Shown here in pieces: positions 1 through 9,220 of a stretch of DNA of 64,000 nt. A program made the translations under genes and the position numbers. Under the pieces are notes generated by a model. The model was not told the DNA's origin. It was given only the letters and a program-made list of their open reading frames with translations, and did no database searches. Origin of the DNA: Betaproteobacteria bacterium (GTDB taxonomy: Bacteria > Pseudomonadota > Gammaproteobacteria > Burkholderiales > SG8-39); assembly GCA_022340285.1 (NCBI GenBank), contig JAJDOG010000002.1, positions 1-64,000 on the forward strand. Reading direction: 5' to 3'. Numbering within the stretch: the stretch's first letter is position 1; every line of letters starts with the position of its first letter.

Positions 1-3000
1 CGGCGCGGAGATTGCAGCGCTCACCGGCCTCGAAGGCAGGACGCGAAACGTTTTCGGTCCGGACGGCGGGCGCGTGGTCACCTGGGGCGGCAAGGCGTCG
101 CCGGTGCTCTGGGACGCAAAGACCGGCCGGATCATCGCCCGTCTCGACGGTCACGAAGACATAGTTGTTGGCGCCCGGTTCTTGCCAGGGGGCACGAGGG
201 TGATCACCCAAGCGCGGCGGGGCGCACCGCGGCTCTGGAATAGCACCGACGGTCGGTTCATCGCCTCGTTCGAGGGACATGACCCGTCGAGTTCAGTGAG
301 TATCTATTTCGCTCGCGGCGGGAAGCGTGTGGTGACGCGAGGCAAGGACAGCGTGGCGCGTCTCTGGGATGTTGCCGACGCGCGGTTGTTGGCCACGTTC
401 GACGGAAACTCCGAGGCGCCGGTACCCGTTTTCAGCCACGACGGCGCACGGATCGTCACGTACCTGAATCGCGGCGGCGAGGCGCCGCAGCTCTGGAATG
501 CCGCGACGGGCGAGCGCATCGCGACTCTCGAAGGGCATGGGGGACCGCTGCGCATCTCGTTTTTTGCGAACGACACACGCATCGTCACGACCGCCCGTGG
601 TGATGACGCGCCGCGCCTCTGGGACGCCGGGACGGGCAAGCTGATCGCCGTCTTGGGAGAGGGGTCGAGCATCGTTCCCGGGCCGCAAGGCGACCGCCTG
701 ATCACCGCGTCCAAGGATGGCGCGATGCATCTGTGGAATGCCATCGAGGGTCGGGAGGAGGCCTTGCTGCGCGCTGCCGGCGGCGAGCGGTCCCGCCAGC
801 CGCGCTTCAGCAACGACGGGAAGCGGATGTGGCTGCAGACCAGCGACAATACCGTCGAAACCTGGGACGCGGTCAACGGTGCGCGCCTTGCGACTATCGA
901 TGCGGAAGCACGCATCGGGTCGGTCTCATTCGAACGCGACGGCGCGCTGCTGCTGACGGACTCGAGGGATGGCCACCGAATCTGGGACGCAGCTACCGGA
1001 AGGTTGATCGTAGCTTTCGACGACAAGGTCTCGCTCAAGTTCAGCCCGGATGACACGCACGTTGTCGCCTCTGGCCAGGAAGGTCCTCCGCAACTCTGGA
1101 CCACGAGCGGCCACCGCATCGCTGATCTCAAAGGCCACATCGGGCGCGTCACACCCGTATTCAGCCGGAACGGCGCGAGGCTGCTGACGATCGGCGAGGA
1201 CGATGCGCCCCGGCTCTGGGACACCGCCACCGGCAACCTGCTCGCAACGCTGACCGGTCATCACGGTCGCGTGACCGCCCGCTTCACGCGCGACAATGCG
1301 CGGCTGCTCACGCACGGGAGCGACAACGAGCCCCGGCTGTGGGATGCGGCGACCGGCCAGCTGCTCGCGGTGTTCTCGGGTCATACACAGTCAATCCGGC
1401 AGACCGATTTCAGTCGCGACGAATCGCGCGTGCTCACCGTCTCGCGAGACGGCACGGCGCGCGTCTGGGATGCCGCCCCGCCCCGCGCGACGCTCTATCG
1501 CGGGGCTCATCCGATCGACCACGTCGCCGCAACGCCGGACGGCCGGCGCCTGGTCGCGGCGGGCGAGCGCACGATACGAATGTTGCGCCTGCCGGAAGGC
1601 GACGTCGTGTACACGGCGGAGCGGCCCGTGGACGAGACGTTGATCGCCGTTGCGGGCCTCGGTCTGGTGACGCGCATCGGGCCGAATGCGGTGCGCGTGC
1701 TCGATGCGGACAAGAATCGCGTCCGCAGCACGCTCGTCGGTCACACGGCCCCGATCATTGCCGCGTCAATGAGTCCGGACCGCAAGTCCGTCGTCACCGC
1801 CTCCGAGGATGGCACCGCCCGCATCTGGAACGCGGATGACGGTGCGCTCTTGCACGTCCTCGGGGGTCACGGCGGCACCGTGCAGGGCGCGGCCTTCAGC
1901 ATGGACGGAAAACTGATCGCGACGCGTGCCACCGACCATCTGGGAAGGCTGTGGGACGCCAAGACCGGTCGCCAGATCGCCACACTTGCCGGACACAAGG
2001 ATGCGATCACCTTCATTGCGATCAGCCTGAGCGACGACAGGCGAGTGCTGACCACGTCGAAGGATGGTACCGCGCGCGTCTGGAACGCCAAGACGGGCCG
2101 CCAGATCGCGGTCCTCGCCCCGAACCCCGGGCCAGTGCAGTCCGGGTTTCCCAGTTACGACGGGAAGCGTGCGGTGACGGTGTCCGAACGCGTGGCCTCG
2201 ATCTGGGACATCGATCGCGCCAAGCGCATCCGGACGATCAGCGGATCCGAAGCGGGCACACTGTTCGCGGGCATCGACAAGAAAGGCGACCGCATCCTCA
2301 CTGTCGGCCTCGATGGCGACGTTCGTGTCTGGGAAGTCGACTCGGGGAAGGAGATCGCCAGCTTTCCCGGCGATGCACATCCCTGGCGTGGGGGATTGGA
2401 TCCCTCGGGAAAGCTGGCATACACGCTCTCGAAGGAAGGTTCGGTCCGGGTTTGGGATATCGATACCCGGGAACTGAAGGAATCGAGGTCTGCCACCGTC
2501 GCGATCGAGGCGCTCGCCCTGGATCCGTCAGGCAAGCACGTGCTCGTGGGCTGGAGCGACGGGATTGCTCGACTGCGCGACGCCGAATCCGGTAAGGAAT
2601 TGCTGTCCTATGCGGAGCATCAGCAGGCGGTGACCGCGGCAGCGTTCGCGCCGGACGGGCGTCGCGCGGCGACCGGCTCCGCGGACGGTGTGGTGCGGAT
2701 CTGGGATGTAAAGAGCGGTGAGACACTGCAGGAGGTCTCGGGCAAAGACAAAGCGAAAAGCGAAGCGGTTACCGCCGTCGCGTTCAGCCCGGACGGCACG
2801 GTCCTGGCGGCTGCCGGTTTGGACGGCACCCAAGTGCGTCTCATGGACGTGCAGACCGGGCAGACGATCGGCGAGCTTGTCGGCCATACGAACGCTGTCC
2901 TCTCCGTCGTCTTCAGCGCCGATGGCGAGCGGCTCGTCACTGCGTCGAAGGACAGGACCGCCCGTGTGTGGGACGTGAAGTCGCGTCAGCCCGTTGCGGT

Positions 3001-3385
3001 CATCGAAGGGCTCGACGCCGAGGTCCGCGCCGCAGCGCTGGATCCGAAAGGCACTCGTCTCGTGACGACATCCGCCGATCAGTCGTCGCGGGTGTGGGAC
3101 ATCGAGACCGGAGAGCTGCTCACGGAGCTCGACGACCGGGGAGGCCCCGCGGGCTTTGCAGCATTTGCGCCCGACGGCAAGCATGTGCTGACCGCTTCGG
3201 CGCGTGGAATCGTAAGGGAGTGGGACGTCGACTGGCTTGCGCGGCCGCGGGATGGGACCTTGATCGAAGCGGTGTGCAAGGAGCGCCTCGTGGGCGCGAG
3301 CCGCATCGTGACAGTCGCCGATGTGCGCGATGCACCGCTGCTGACCGGGCGCCTCGGCGAGGATGTCTGCGCCGATCTCCGCTAG
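1..3385 (+). CDS. Giant WD40-repeat protein, C-terminal part (5' end outside window)
   Basis: The reading frame is open from base 2, so the gene begins upstream; a GTG at 74 lies inside a repeat and is not a believable start. The visible part, over 1,100 residues, is almost entirely WD40 blades. I count about 26 [RQ]-[LV]-W-[DN]-x-x-[TS]-G type blade ends, enough for three or more beta-propellers. The last ~50 residues, after a REWDVDWL blade, form a non-repeat tail (AVCKERL...GEDVC). Such propeller arrays act as protein-binding or sensing scaffolds. In bacteria they are often the C-terminus of proteins with an N-terminal caspase-like, TIR, kinase or STAND ATPase effector; which one applies here cannot be seen. 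The family call is secure, the function is not. Confidence 0.9.
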   Translation, partial: GAEIAALTGLEGRTRNVFGPDGGRVVTWGGKASPVLWDAKTGRIIARLDGHEDIVVGARFLPGGTRVITQARRGAPRLWNSTDGRFIASFEGHDPSSSVSIYFARGGKRVVTRGKDSVARLWDVADARLLATFDGNSEAPVPVFSHDGARIVTYLNRGGEAPQLWNAATGERIATLEGHGGPLRISFFANDTRIVTTARGDDAPRLWDAGTGKLIAVLGEGSSIVPGPQGDRLITASKDGAMHLWNAIEGREEALLRAAGGERSRQPRFSNDGKRMWLQTSDNTVETWDAVNGARLATIDAEARIGSVSFERDGALLLTDSRDGHRIWDAATGRLIVAFDDKVSLKFSPDDTHVVASGQEGPPQLWTTSGHRIADLKGHIGRVTPVFSRNGARLLTIGEDDAPRLWDTATGNLLATLTGHHGRVTARFTRDNARLLTHGSDNEPRLWDAATGQLLAVFSGHTQSIRQTDFSRDESRVLTVSRDGTARVWDAAPPRATLYRGAHPIDHVAATPDGRRLVAAGERTIRMLRLPEGDVVYTAERPVDETLIAVAGLGLVTRIGPNAVRVLDADKNRVRSTLVGHTAPIIAASMSPDRKSVVTASEDGTARIWNADDGALLHVLGGHGGTVQGAAFSMDGKLIATRATDHLGRLWDAKTGRQIATLAGHKDAITFIAISLSDDRRVLTTSKDGTARVWNAKTGRQIAVLAPNPGPVQSGFPSYDGKRAVTVSERVASIWDIDRAKRIRTISGSEAGTLFAGIDKKGDRILTVGLDGDVRVWEVDSGKEIASFPGDAHPWRGGLDPSGKLAYTLSKEGSVRVWDIDTRELKESRSATVAIEALALDPSGKHVLVGWSDGIARLRDAESGKELLSYAEHQQAVTAAAFAPDGRRAATGSADGVVRIWDVKSGETLQEVSGKDKAKSEAVTAVAFSPDGTVLAAAGLDGTQVRLMDVQTGQTIGELVGHTNAVLSVVFSADGERLVTASKDRTARVWDVKSRQPVAVIEGLDAEVRAAALDPKGTRLVTTSADQSSRVWDIETGELLTELDDRGGPAGFAAFAPDGKHVLTASARGIVREWDVDWLARPRDGTLIEAVCKERLVGASRIVTVADVRDAPLLTGRLGEDVCADLR

Positions 3386-3402
3386 CGCGATGCGAACGAG
3401 AA

Positions 3403-3421
3403 AGCCCGCACGCCGCGGGCT
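3403..3421. terminator. Stem-loop between convergent genes
   Basis: AGCCCGC, a 5-nt loop, then GCGGGCT: a perfect 7-bp stem 17 bases after the WD40 stop. Read on the minus strand it is followed by TTTCTCG, so it could terminate the two small minus-strand genes; on the plus strand no T-run follows. Confidence 0.4.
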
Positions 3422-3440
3422 CGGTGCGTCGCGCCCCGCG

Positions 3441-3617
3441 TCAGGAAAAGCGTGCAGCCCGCGGCCATCTCTGGCGTGCGCGAACCTTGGAGGCTCGGGG
3501 CTTTCGAGCTTCGCCGCTGCGGTGGAGCAGGCAGAGCCATCCGCCGTAAGCGAGGAAGCCGCCGCTCAATACGCCCATGATCCAGAAGAAGGCGTCCAGA
3601 ATCGTCGTCGAGTCCAT
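3441..3617 (-). CDS. Small single-pass membrane protein, unknown
   Basis: A 58-residue protein starting MDSTTILDAFFW. One hydrophobic segment covers about residues 6-31, followed by a basic tail rich in Arg and Lys, predicted to stay on the cytoplasmic side. The ATG at 3617 is chosen because GGAGG precedes it at good spacing; the open frame continues upstream but reads as non-coding. It lies 16 bp after another small membrane protein on the same strand, so the two probably form a transcription unit. I do not recognise the family. Confidence 0.55.
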   Translation of the reverse strand: MDSTTILDAFFWIMGVLSGGFLAYGGWLCLLHRSGEARKPRASKVRARQRWPRAARFS

Positions 3618-3633
3618 TTGGGCCTCCGTCGCT

Positions 3634-3882
3634 TCACATCTGGTTGATTGGATTTGAATCGTTGTCGAAGGCTGGCGCGATCGGATCGGCAACGGACACC
3701 GTGCCCTCCGCAGGGGCCGGTGCGTTTTGCTCGACCGCCATCGTCGCGTTGCCGCTCTCGAGAGGATCCGCGACAAGCGCCACCGTCAGCATCGCGCTTG
3801 CGTAGAGAGCGAAAGACACGCCCGCATAGGCCAATGCGCGACGGAAACCGACTTCCTTGATCATGTCGAAGCGAGATTGCAT
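3634..3882 (-). CDS. Small membrane-anchored protein, unknown
   Basis: An 82-residue protein (MQSRFDMIKEVGFRRALAY...). The start at 3882 has a strong AAGGAGG site 6 bases upstream. A single transmembrane helix spans about residues 15-37, followed by an acidic, Pro/Ala-rich tail of some 45 residues, probably periplasmic. It is first of a likely two-gene unit with the 58-residue protein downstream. I do not recognise it. Good Shine-Dalgarno sites and membrane-like composition on both genes argue that they are real. Confidence 0.55.
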   Translation of the reverse strand: MQSRFDMIKEVGFRRALAYAGVSFALYASAMLTVALVADPLESGNATMAVEQNAPAPAEGTVSVADPIAPAFDNDSNPINQM

Positions 3883-4087
3883 AAGAGCCTCCTTTGTCTG
3901 TTGGCGAGCCTGCGGACTTCGCCTGCCCGGTGGGGTGACTGTAGGGGTTGGCCCGGTTCGCTTCGCCGTCGCCTGACGCCGCAGTTTTGCGCCGGATTCA
4001 CATTTCCAGGGCCGCTGGCAGCGCAAGCGTGATACGTTTCACGCCGCGCGCCGCATGCACCGGCCGGCGCAGCGCCGGAATTGCCCG

Positions 4088-5788
4088 ATGACCACCCGCC
4101 GCGATCTCCTCAAATCCCTCCTCGCCGCGCCGCTTGTCCTGACGCCCTTCGGGTTGCGGCCCGTTCGCGCGGCGGAGCAGGGACCGCTGCTCGATATGCG
4201 CAGCCAGCGCCAGTTCGCGAATCGCCTGACGCGCCCGGTTCGTGCCGTTCCATCAGCCGGCACGCGCCGCTACGACATCGCCGCACGTCAATTCCACGGC
4301 TGGGTCGGGCTGACCGACCCGACCACGGCGGCGCGGCTGGAAACGACGCTATGGGGCTACGACGGCCGCTATCCGGGGCCGACGATCGAAGCACGCCGCG
4401 GCGAACCGATCTCGGTTCGCTGGATCAACGCGCTGGTCGCCGACGGGCAGCCGCTTCCGCACATCCTGCCGGTCGATCGCTCGATCCACATGGCGCACAC
4501 CAAGGCGGGTGCAAAGGGCGGCGTGCCGCTCGTCACGCATCTGCACGGCGGACATACCGAGACGGAGAGCGACGGCGAGCCGGAAGCGTGGTTCACACCG
4601 GGCTTCGTCGAGCGCGGGCCGCTGTTCGCGAAGGAGGTTTACCGCTACGAGAACGACCAGCAGGCCGGCGCGCTGTGGTATCACGATCACGCGCTCGGAT
4701 TCACGCGCCTGAACGTCGGCGCCGGGCTGGCGGGGTTCTACTTCGTGCGCGACGCGAACGAGGACCGGCTCGGACTGCCGTCGGGCGACTACGAGATCCC
4801 GCTTCTCATCCAGGACCGCAATTTCACAGCACGCGGCGAGCTCTTCATTCACTCGCACGTTCCACTGGCGGGCGCGCCGGCACCCAGCATCCTGCCCGAG
4901 GCGTTCGGAACGGGCATTTTCGTGAACGGCATGCTGTGGCCATTCGAGGCCGTCGCGCCGCGGCGCTATCGACTGCGCATTCTGAACGGCTCCGATTCGC
5001 GTTTCTACGCGCTCGCGTTCGAGCCGCGACTGCCGTTCCTGCTGGTGGGCGTCGACCAGGGATTCCTCGAATCACCGGTCATGCTCGACGAGCTCGTCCT
5101 CTCTCCGTCCGAGCGCGCGGACGTGATCGTGGATTTCTCGCATCGGGCGGTGCGGGGCAAGGAGGTGCGCCTCCTCAATACCGCGCCGGCCCCCTTTCCC
5201 AAGGGCGATCCGCCCGATCCGCACACCACCGGCCGCGTGATGGCATTTCGGGTCGGGACGGAGACCGTCAAGGACGCGAGCCGCATTCCCGACCGGCTGC
5301 GCGATACCCCGCTTCCCGATCTGCTGCCCAACGCGGCGATCCGCGAGCTCCTGCTCATCGAGAACGAGGACGAGTTCGGCCGTCTCAAGACGCTGCTCGG
5401 CACCGTGCGCGAGGGCGCGCGCACGTGGAGCGACCCGATCACGGAGGATCCGCTGCTCGGCAGCGTGGAGGCCTGGGATATCTACAACGCCACCGAGGAC
5501 ACCCACCCGATCCATGTGCATCTCGTGAACTTCCGGGTGGTGAGCCACCGCCGCTTCGAAGGCGAGCTCGAGGCGAACGGCAGGCTCACGGAGATCCGCT
5601 GGCTCGAGGAGGACCGCCCGCCTGGCCCGGATGAGCGCGGGCCCAAGGACACGGTGCGCGTTCCGCCCGGGACGCGCACGCGCATCGTCGCGCATTTCGA
5701 TCGGCCCGGGCGCTTCGTCTGGCACTGCCACATCCTCTCGCACGAAGACCACGAGATGATGCGGCCGTACGTGGTGCGCGAGGCGTAG
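4088..5788 (+). CDS. Tat-exported multicopper oxidase (CotA/bilirubin-oxidase-like)
   Basis: A 566-residue copper oxidase that should oxidise phenolic, pigment or metal substrates in the periplasm while reducing oxygen to water. The ATG at 4088 gives a twin-arginine signal (TRRDLLKS, then a hydrophobic stretch ending VRAA); an earlier in-frame ATG at 4055 would put 11 odd residues before it. The copper motifs are complete: H-L-H-G-G-H at residues 151-156, W-Y-H-D-H near 199-201, H-P-I-H-V-H at 473-478, and H-C-H-I-L-S-H at 546-552, followed by E-D-H-E-M-M, which supplies the axial Met region. Length and the HLHGGH form fit the CotA-like three-domain group. The next genes on the strand are a cytochrome c and a Rieske oxygenase; a shared role is only suggested. 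Confidence 0.88.
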   Translation: MTTRRDLLKSLLAAPLVLTPFGLRPVRAAEQGPLLDMRSQRQFANRLTRPVRAVPSAGTRRYDIAARQFHGWVGLTDPTTAARLETTLWGYDGRYPGPTIEARRGEPISVRWINALVADGQPLPHILPVDRSIHMAHTKAGAKGGVPLVTHLHGGHTETESDGEPEAWFTPGFVERGPLFAKEVYRYENDQQAGALWYHDHALGFTRLNVGAGLAGFYFVRDANEDRLGLPSGDYEIPLLIQDRNFTARGELFIHSHVPLAGAPAPSILPEAFGTGIFVNGMLWPFEAVAPRRYRLRILNGSDSRFYALAFEPRLPFLLVGVDQGFLESPVMLDELVLSPSERADVIVDFSHRAVRGKEVRLLNTAPAPFPKGDPPDPHTTGRVMAFRVGTETVKDASRIPDRLRDTPLPDLLPNAAIRELLLIENEDEFGRLKTLLGTVREGARTWSDPITEDPLLGSVEAWDIYNATEDTHPIHVHLVNFRVVSHRRFEGELEANGRLTEIRWLEEDRPPGPDERGPKDTVRVPPGTRTRIVAHFDRPGRFVWHCHILSHEDHEMMRPYVVREA

Positions 5789-5862
5789 CCGCGCTGTTTC
5801 CCGAAGTGTAGGATGAACACTTCGTGAACTCGCAGCGCGATACCAATGGTCGGAGGCACACC

Positions 5863-6144
5863 ATGAAAGCTATTCTGTGCGCATCGCTGACGATCCTGCT
5901 TACAACGATTGCCTACGCCGGATTGCCCGGCGACGCCGCCGCGGGCAAGCGATTGCATGACGCCAGTTGCACGGGATGCCACGACAGCAGCGTCTACACT
6001 CGCAAGGACCGGAGCATTCGGACCCTGGACGGGCTCAAGCACCAGCTGGAAGGTTGTGCGCACGCGGCGAAGCAGAATTTCACGGCAGCTCAATCGCAGG
6101 ACATCATCAAGTACCTGAACGACCAGTTCTATCATTTCCGCTAG
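5863..6144 (+). CDS. Small secreted cytochrome c
   Basis: A 93-residue protein. The ATG at 5863 has CGGAGG upstream and begins a cleavable signal peptide (about residues 1-19, ending AYA). One haem-binding C-T-G-C-H sits at residues 36-40. No methionine follows the haem motif, so the usual sixth ligand is missing; a histidine in the LKHQLEGCAH stretch is a candidate. The end (QDIIKYLNDQFYHF) is typical of small class I-like cytochromes with a C-terminal helix. It follows the multicopper oxidase by 74 bp and could carry electrons to or from it. Confidence 0.8.
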   Translation: MKAILCASLTILLTTIAYAGLPGDAAAGKRLHDASCTGCHDSSVYTRKDRSIRTLDGLKHQLEGCAHAAKQNFTAAQSQDIIKYLNDQFYHFR

Positions 6145-6205
6145 GGCGCGCATTGGTGTATTGCCACTTTGCCAAGCCGTTTCGCTGGCTCATGGAGGGC
6201 GAGGT

Positions 6206-7237
6206 ATGTTCCTCAACAACTATTGGTATGTCATCGCGTGGGACTACGAGATCAAGCAGAAGCCGTTCGCGCGCACCGTGTGCGGCGAGCCGATCGTGCT
6301 GTTTCGCCGGCCCGATCGCAGCCTGGTGGCGCTGGAGGACTGTTGCCCCCATCGCATGCTTCCGCTGTCGCAGGGCAGGGTGAAAGGAGAGCTGATCGTC
6401 TGCGGGTATCACGGCATCGAGCTCAACGGCAAGGGCGAGTGCGTCCACATGCCGAACATGGACAAGGTGCCGGCGAGCGTGCGGGTCAAGGCCTACCCGG
6501 TCGTCGAGCGGCATCGCTACGTCTGGGTGTGGATCGGCGATCCCGCGGCTGCCGATGAGGCGCGGATTCCCGATCTGCACTGGTGCTCCGATCCGAACTG
6601 GGCGTTCGACGGCGGCACCTACTACGTGCGCTGCGACTATCGGCTGCTCGTCGACAACCTGATGGATCTCACCCACGAGACGTTCGTGCACCCGACCAGC
6701 ATCGGCCAGGAGGAGATCACTCAGGCGCCCATCAAGACCACCGAGGACGACAAGTCCGTCACCGTGACGCGCTGGATGCACGACATCGAGCCGCCGCCGT
6801 TCTGGGCGAGCAACCTGAAATCGAACGATGTGTGCGACCGCTGGCAGATCGGCACGTTCACCTTGCCGGCCAACGTCATGATCGATGTCGGCGTCGCACG
6901 CGCCGGCACCGGCGCGCCGGAGGGGAACCGGAAGCAGGGCGTGACGGGCATCGTGGTGGATGTGATGACACCGGAGTCGGACACCACCACCTGGTATTTC
7001 TGGGGCATGACCCGCGACTTCGAAGTCAAGGATCAGGGGCTGACCTGCCGCATCAAGGACGCCCAGAGCGCGGTGTTTGCCGAGGACATCGTCGTGCTCG
7101 AGGCGCAGCAGGCAAACATCCTGCGGCGACCGGATCGAACCCTGCGCAACTTCAATATCGACGCCGGCGGCGTGCGTGCACGGCGTCTGATCGATCGCGA
7201 GCTCGCGAAGCAGTCCGCCCCGGTGACGGCCGCTTAG
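6206..7237 (+). CDS. Rieske non-haem iron oxygenase, VanA-like
   Basis: A 343-residue oxygenase component that should hydroxylate or O-demethylate an aromatic substrate in the cytoplasm. The ATG at 6206 (MFLNNYWYV) has a GGAGGGCGAGG site and matches the usual family N-terminus. The Rieske [2Fe-2S] ligands are C47-P-H49 and C66-G-Y-H69. The mononuclear iron site is N-L-M-D-L-T-H-E-T-F-V-H, with D154, H157 and H162. The family resembles vanillate O-demethylase oxygenase subunits. No VanB-type reductase lies next to it, so the electron donor is encoded elsewhere. Its stop overlaps the stop of the convergent NHL gene by 3 bp. Confidence 0.85.
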   Translation: MFLNNYWYVIAWDYEIKQKPFARTVCGEPIVLFRRPDRSLVALEDCCPHRMLPLSQGRVKGELIVCGYHGIELNGKGECVHMPNMDKVPASVRVKAYPVVERHRYVWVWIGDPAAADEARIPDLHWCSDPNWAFDGGTYYVRCDYRLLVDNLMDLTHETFVHPTSIGQEEITQAPIKTTEDDKSVTVTRWMHDIEPPPFWASNLKSNDVCDRWQIGTFTLPANVMIDVGVARAGTGAPEGNRKQGVTGIVVDVMTPESDTTTWYFWGMTRDFEVKDQGLTCRIKDAQSAVFAEDIVVLEAQQANILRRPDRTLRNFNIDAGGVRARRLIDRELAKQSAPVTAA

Positions 7238-8100
7238 CCATCCACCCGCAACAGCACGATCCGGTCGTTGTAGGTATCGATGACCCACACGTGCGGGGCG
7301 CGGGCAAGGACGGCCTCGGGCTTGTAGAAGGCGTTCGGGCCGCGGCCGCGCTTGCCGGTACCCAGCACGCCGAGCGGCTGACCGCTGCGATCGAGGAGAA
7401 GAACGCGGTGGTTGTCTTCGTCGGCGAGCCAGATGCGGTCGCCGTCGAAGTGCAGGTACTTCGGCTCGTCGAGCTTCAGGGCCGCGCCGAATGTCGCGCG
7501 GTGCTGCATGTCGGCACCGAAAGTCTGCACGCGGTGGTTGCCCGAGTCGACGACGTACACCGTGCCATCGGATGCGGCCTCGACGTCATGCGGCCGGGCA
7601 AACTCGCCGTTGCCGCTGCCGTACTTCCCGACGGTGCGCTCTAGCTTGCCGTCGCGGAAGACGCTCACCGATCCGCCACCCGTGTTGGTGGCGATGACGC
7701 GTCCGTCGGGCGCGACGGCGACCCCCTCGGGGCCCGAGAGACCTTTCAGCTCGCCGACGAGCTTCGCCTGCGCACCGGTCACTTCATAGATCGCGATGCG
7801 GTGATTGCCCGTGTCGGCCACCAGCAGCCGCCCGGCCCGGTCGAACTCGGCGTCGTGCGGGCGCGAGAGCTCGCTCTCCCCGAAGGTGCCGACGAGCTTG
7901 AGGGTCATCGCCTCCAGCACGCGCATGCGGCTGTTGGCCATGTCCGTGACGTAGATCAGCTTGCCGTCGGGCGAGAACGCGGCGTCGTGTGGCTGGGTGA
8001 GGTCCCCGGTGAACTCGGCGACTTGCGTGACCTTGAGCGCGGGTTGCGCGGCGGCTAGCGGTGCGAGGAGGGCGAACACGGCAAAAGCGATGGCGCGCAT
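7234..8100 (-). CDS. Secreted NHL-repeat beta-propeller protein
   Basis: A 288-residue protein with an N-terminal signal peptide (residues 1-18, ending AAAQ). The rest is NHL repeats, recognisable from recurring R-P-H-D, V-x-D-[TS]-G-N-H-R-[IV] and A-D-E-D-N-H-R-V motifs, about six blades. Such propellers bind partners or, in some families, act as lyases or lactonases; no catalytic signature is clear here. A strong AAAGGAG site precedes the start. The histidine phosphatase gene ends 24 bp upstream on the same strand, so the two are probably co-transcribed and both secreted. Confidence 0.8.
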   Translation of the reverse strand: MRAIAFAVFALLAPLAAAQPALKVTQVAEFTGDLTQPHDAAFSPDGKLIYVTDMANSRMRVLEAMTLKLVGTFGESELSRPHDAEFDRAGRLLVADTGNHRIAIYEVTGAQAKLVGELKGLSGPEGVAVAPDGRVIATNTGGGSVSVFRDGKLERTVGKYGSGNGEFARPHDVEAASDGTVYVVDSGNHRVQTFGADMQHRATFGAALKLDEPKYLHFDGDRIWLADEDNHRVLLLDRSGQPLGVLGTGKRGRGPNAFYKPEAVLARAPHVWVIDTYNDRIVLLRVDG

Positions 8101-8124
8101 CGGGGCGACTCCTTTGCGAATGGC

Positions 8125-8700
8125 TCAGTTGACTTCGATGTCGCCCAGCACGCGAGGTTCCCGCGTGCCGTTCAACGCGAGGATGACGCCACCGCCCGAT
8201 ACGGCGCCACGGCCGGTGAGGGCACTGATGACGACCTGGTGAGTGACCAGTACGACCAGCGGTCCCTCGGTCGGAAGCTTGGCGAGGAATTCGCGCAGTG
8301 CGGCAGTCTGCGGCTCGCGTGCCTCGGCGCGACGGAAGAACGAGTTGAGCACGGTCAGTTCCGCCACCGGTCCGAGGTCGAGCCGCCGTGCGGTGTCGAG
8401 GCAGCGGCACCACTGGCTGGAATAGACCTTCGCGCGCGCAATGCCGGCTTTGACAAGCCGCTTGCCGAGCTCGACCGCCTGGGCGCGGCCGGCGGCGTCG
8501 AGATTGCGCTGCGTCGTGCAGTCGCGCAGTTCGAAGTGCGCCGGATCGCCGACGCCCGGCGCGAGCGCATGGCGCAACATCAGCACGCGTCCGGGCTTGG
8601 CGAGCTCGGTGAGCGGCAGGGCGTCGGCGGCGTGAAGAGGATTCGAAGCGAAAGCGAGCGTGACGGCCAGGCCCGCAACGAGAAGGTTGATACGCAGCAT
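8125..8700 (-). CDS. Secreted histidine phosphatase superfamily protein
   Basis: A 191-residue protein. The ATG at 8700 begins a signal peptide (MLRINLLVAG... ending HAADA); the upstream extension of the frame is not protein-like. The catalytic R-H-A motif is R43-H44-A45, within V-L-M-L-R-H-A, and the second histidine is in V-T-H-Q near the C-terminus, as in phosphoglycerate-mutase-like and SixA-like phosphatases. It should remove phosphate from a periplasmic substrate through a phosphohistidine intermediate. It is first in a likely operon with the NHL-repeat gene. The substrate is unknown. Confidence 0.78.
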   Translation of the reverse strand: MLRINLLVAGLAVTLAFASNPLHAADALPLTELAKPGRVLMLRHALAPGVGDPAHFELRDCTTQRNLDAAGRAQAVELGKRLVKAGIARAKVYSSQWCRCLDTARRLDLGPVAELTVLNSFFRRAEAREPQTAALREFLAKLPTEGPLVVLVTHQVVISALTGRGAVSGGGVILALNGTREPRVLGDIEVN

Positions 8701-8806
8701 GGATGCATTATCGCATCCGGGCGCTGCGCGTTCGAATCGCGCGCCCGCGGAAGGCAGCCTCCGCCGCAATGCGCTGTGGGGCCGCGTGCGGCGACACCGC
8801 GTGGCG

Positions 8807-9220
8807 TCAGTCGACGACTGTCACGCGGCGCCAGGCCATGTTGGCGATGCGGTCCGGCAGGGAGTGCAAGACGCGGCGCATGAGGCCGTTCGAGCCGAGT
8901 CGCCCCATGACGATCTCGGTGCATTGGCGGCGGAGCGCGATCTCGGAAATCGCGCACGCCGGATCGCCCACGATGCGGTGCATGCGGAAAGGGATGCGGT
9001 GCATGGCGAGCATTGCGCGCGCGTCCCGCTCGCGCGACGATGCGGGCGAGTCGCCCAACCGGACGGACGGCAGCACCGCGCCGAGGCCTTCGGGCAGGCT
9101 CGGCCACTCGAGCCCGACAAGCTCGACCTCGAGCGCCGCATCCCGCTTGGCGCGGTTCACCACGTGTCGAACGGCGCGATGCGCCCCGGGCGAGCCGTCG
9201 ATGGGCAGGAGGATTCTCAT
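8807..9220 (-). CDS. Universal stress protein (UspA family)
   Basis: A 137-residue single Usp domain (starts MRILLPIDGS). The first strand and D-G-S loop and the late I-V-M-G-R-L-G-S-N-G segment fit the family. The nucleotide-binding motif G-x2-G-x9-G-[ST] reads G-R-L-G, nine residues, then H-S, so the third glycine is replaced by histidine; ATP binding may be weak or lost. It stands alone, with about 235 bp of non-coding sequence upstream. Confidence 0.8.
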   Translation of the reverse strand: MRILLPIDGSPGAHRAVRHVVNRAKRDAALEVELVGLEWPSLPEGLGAVLPSVRLGDSPASSRERDARAMLAMHRIPFRMHRIVGDPACAISEIALRRQCTEIVMGRLGSNGLMRRVLHSLPDRIANMAWRRVTVVD

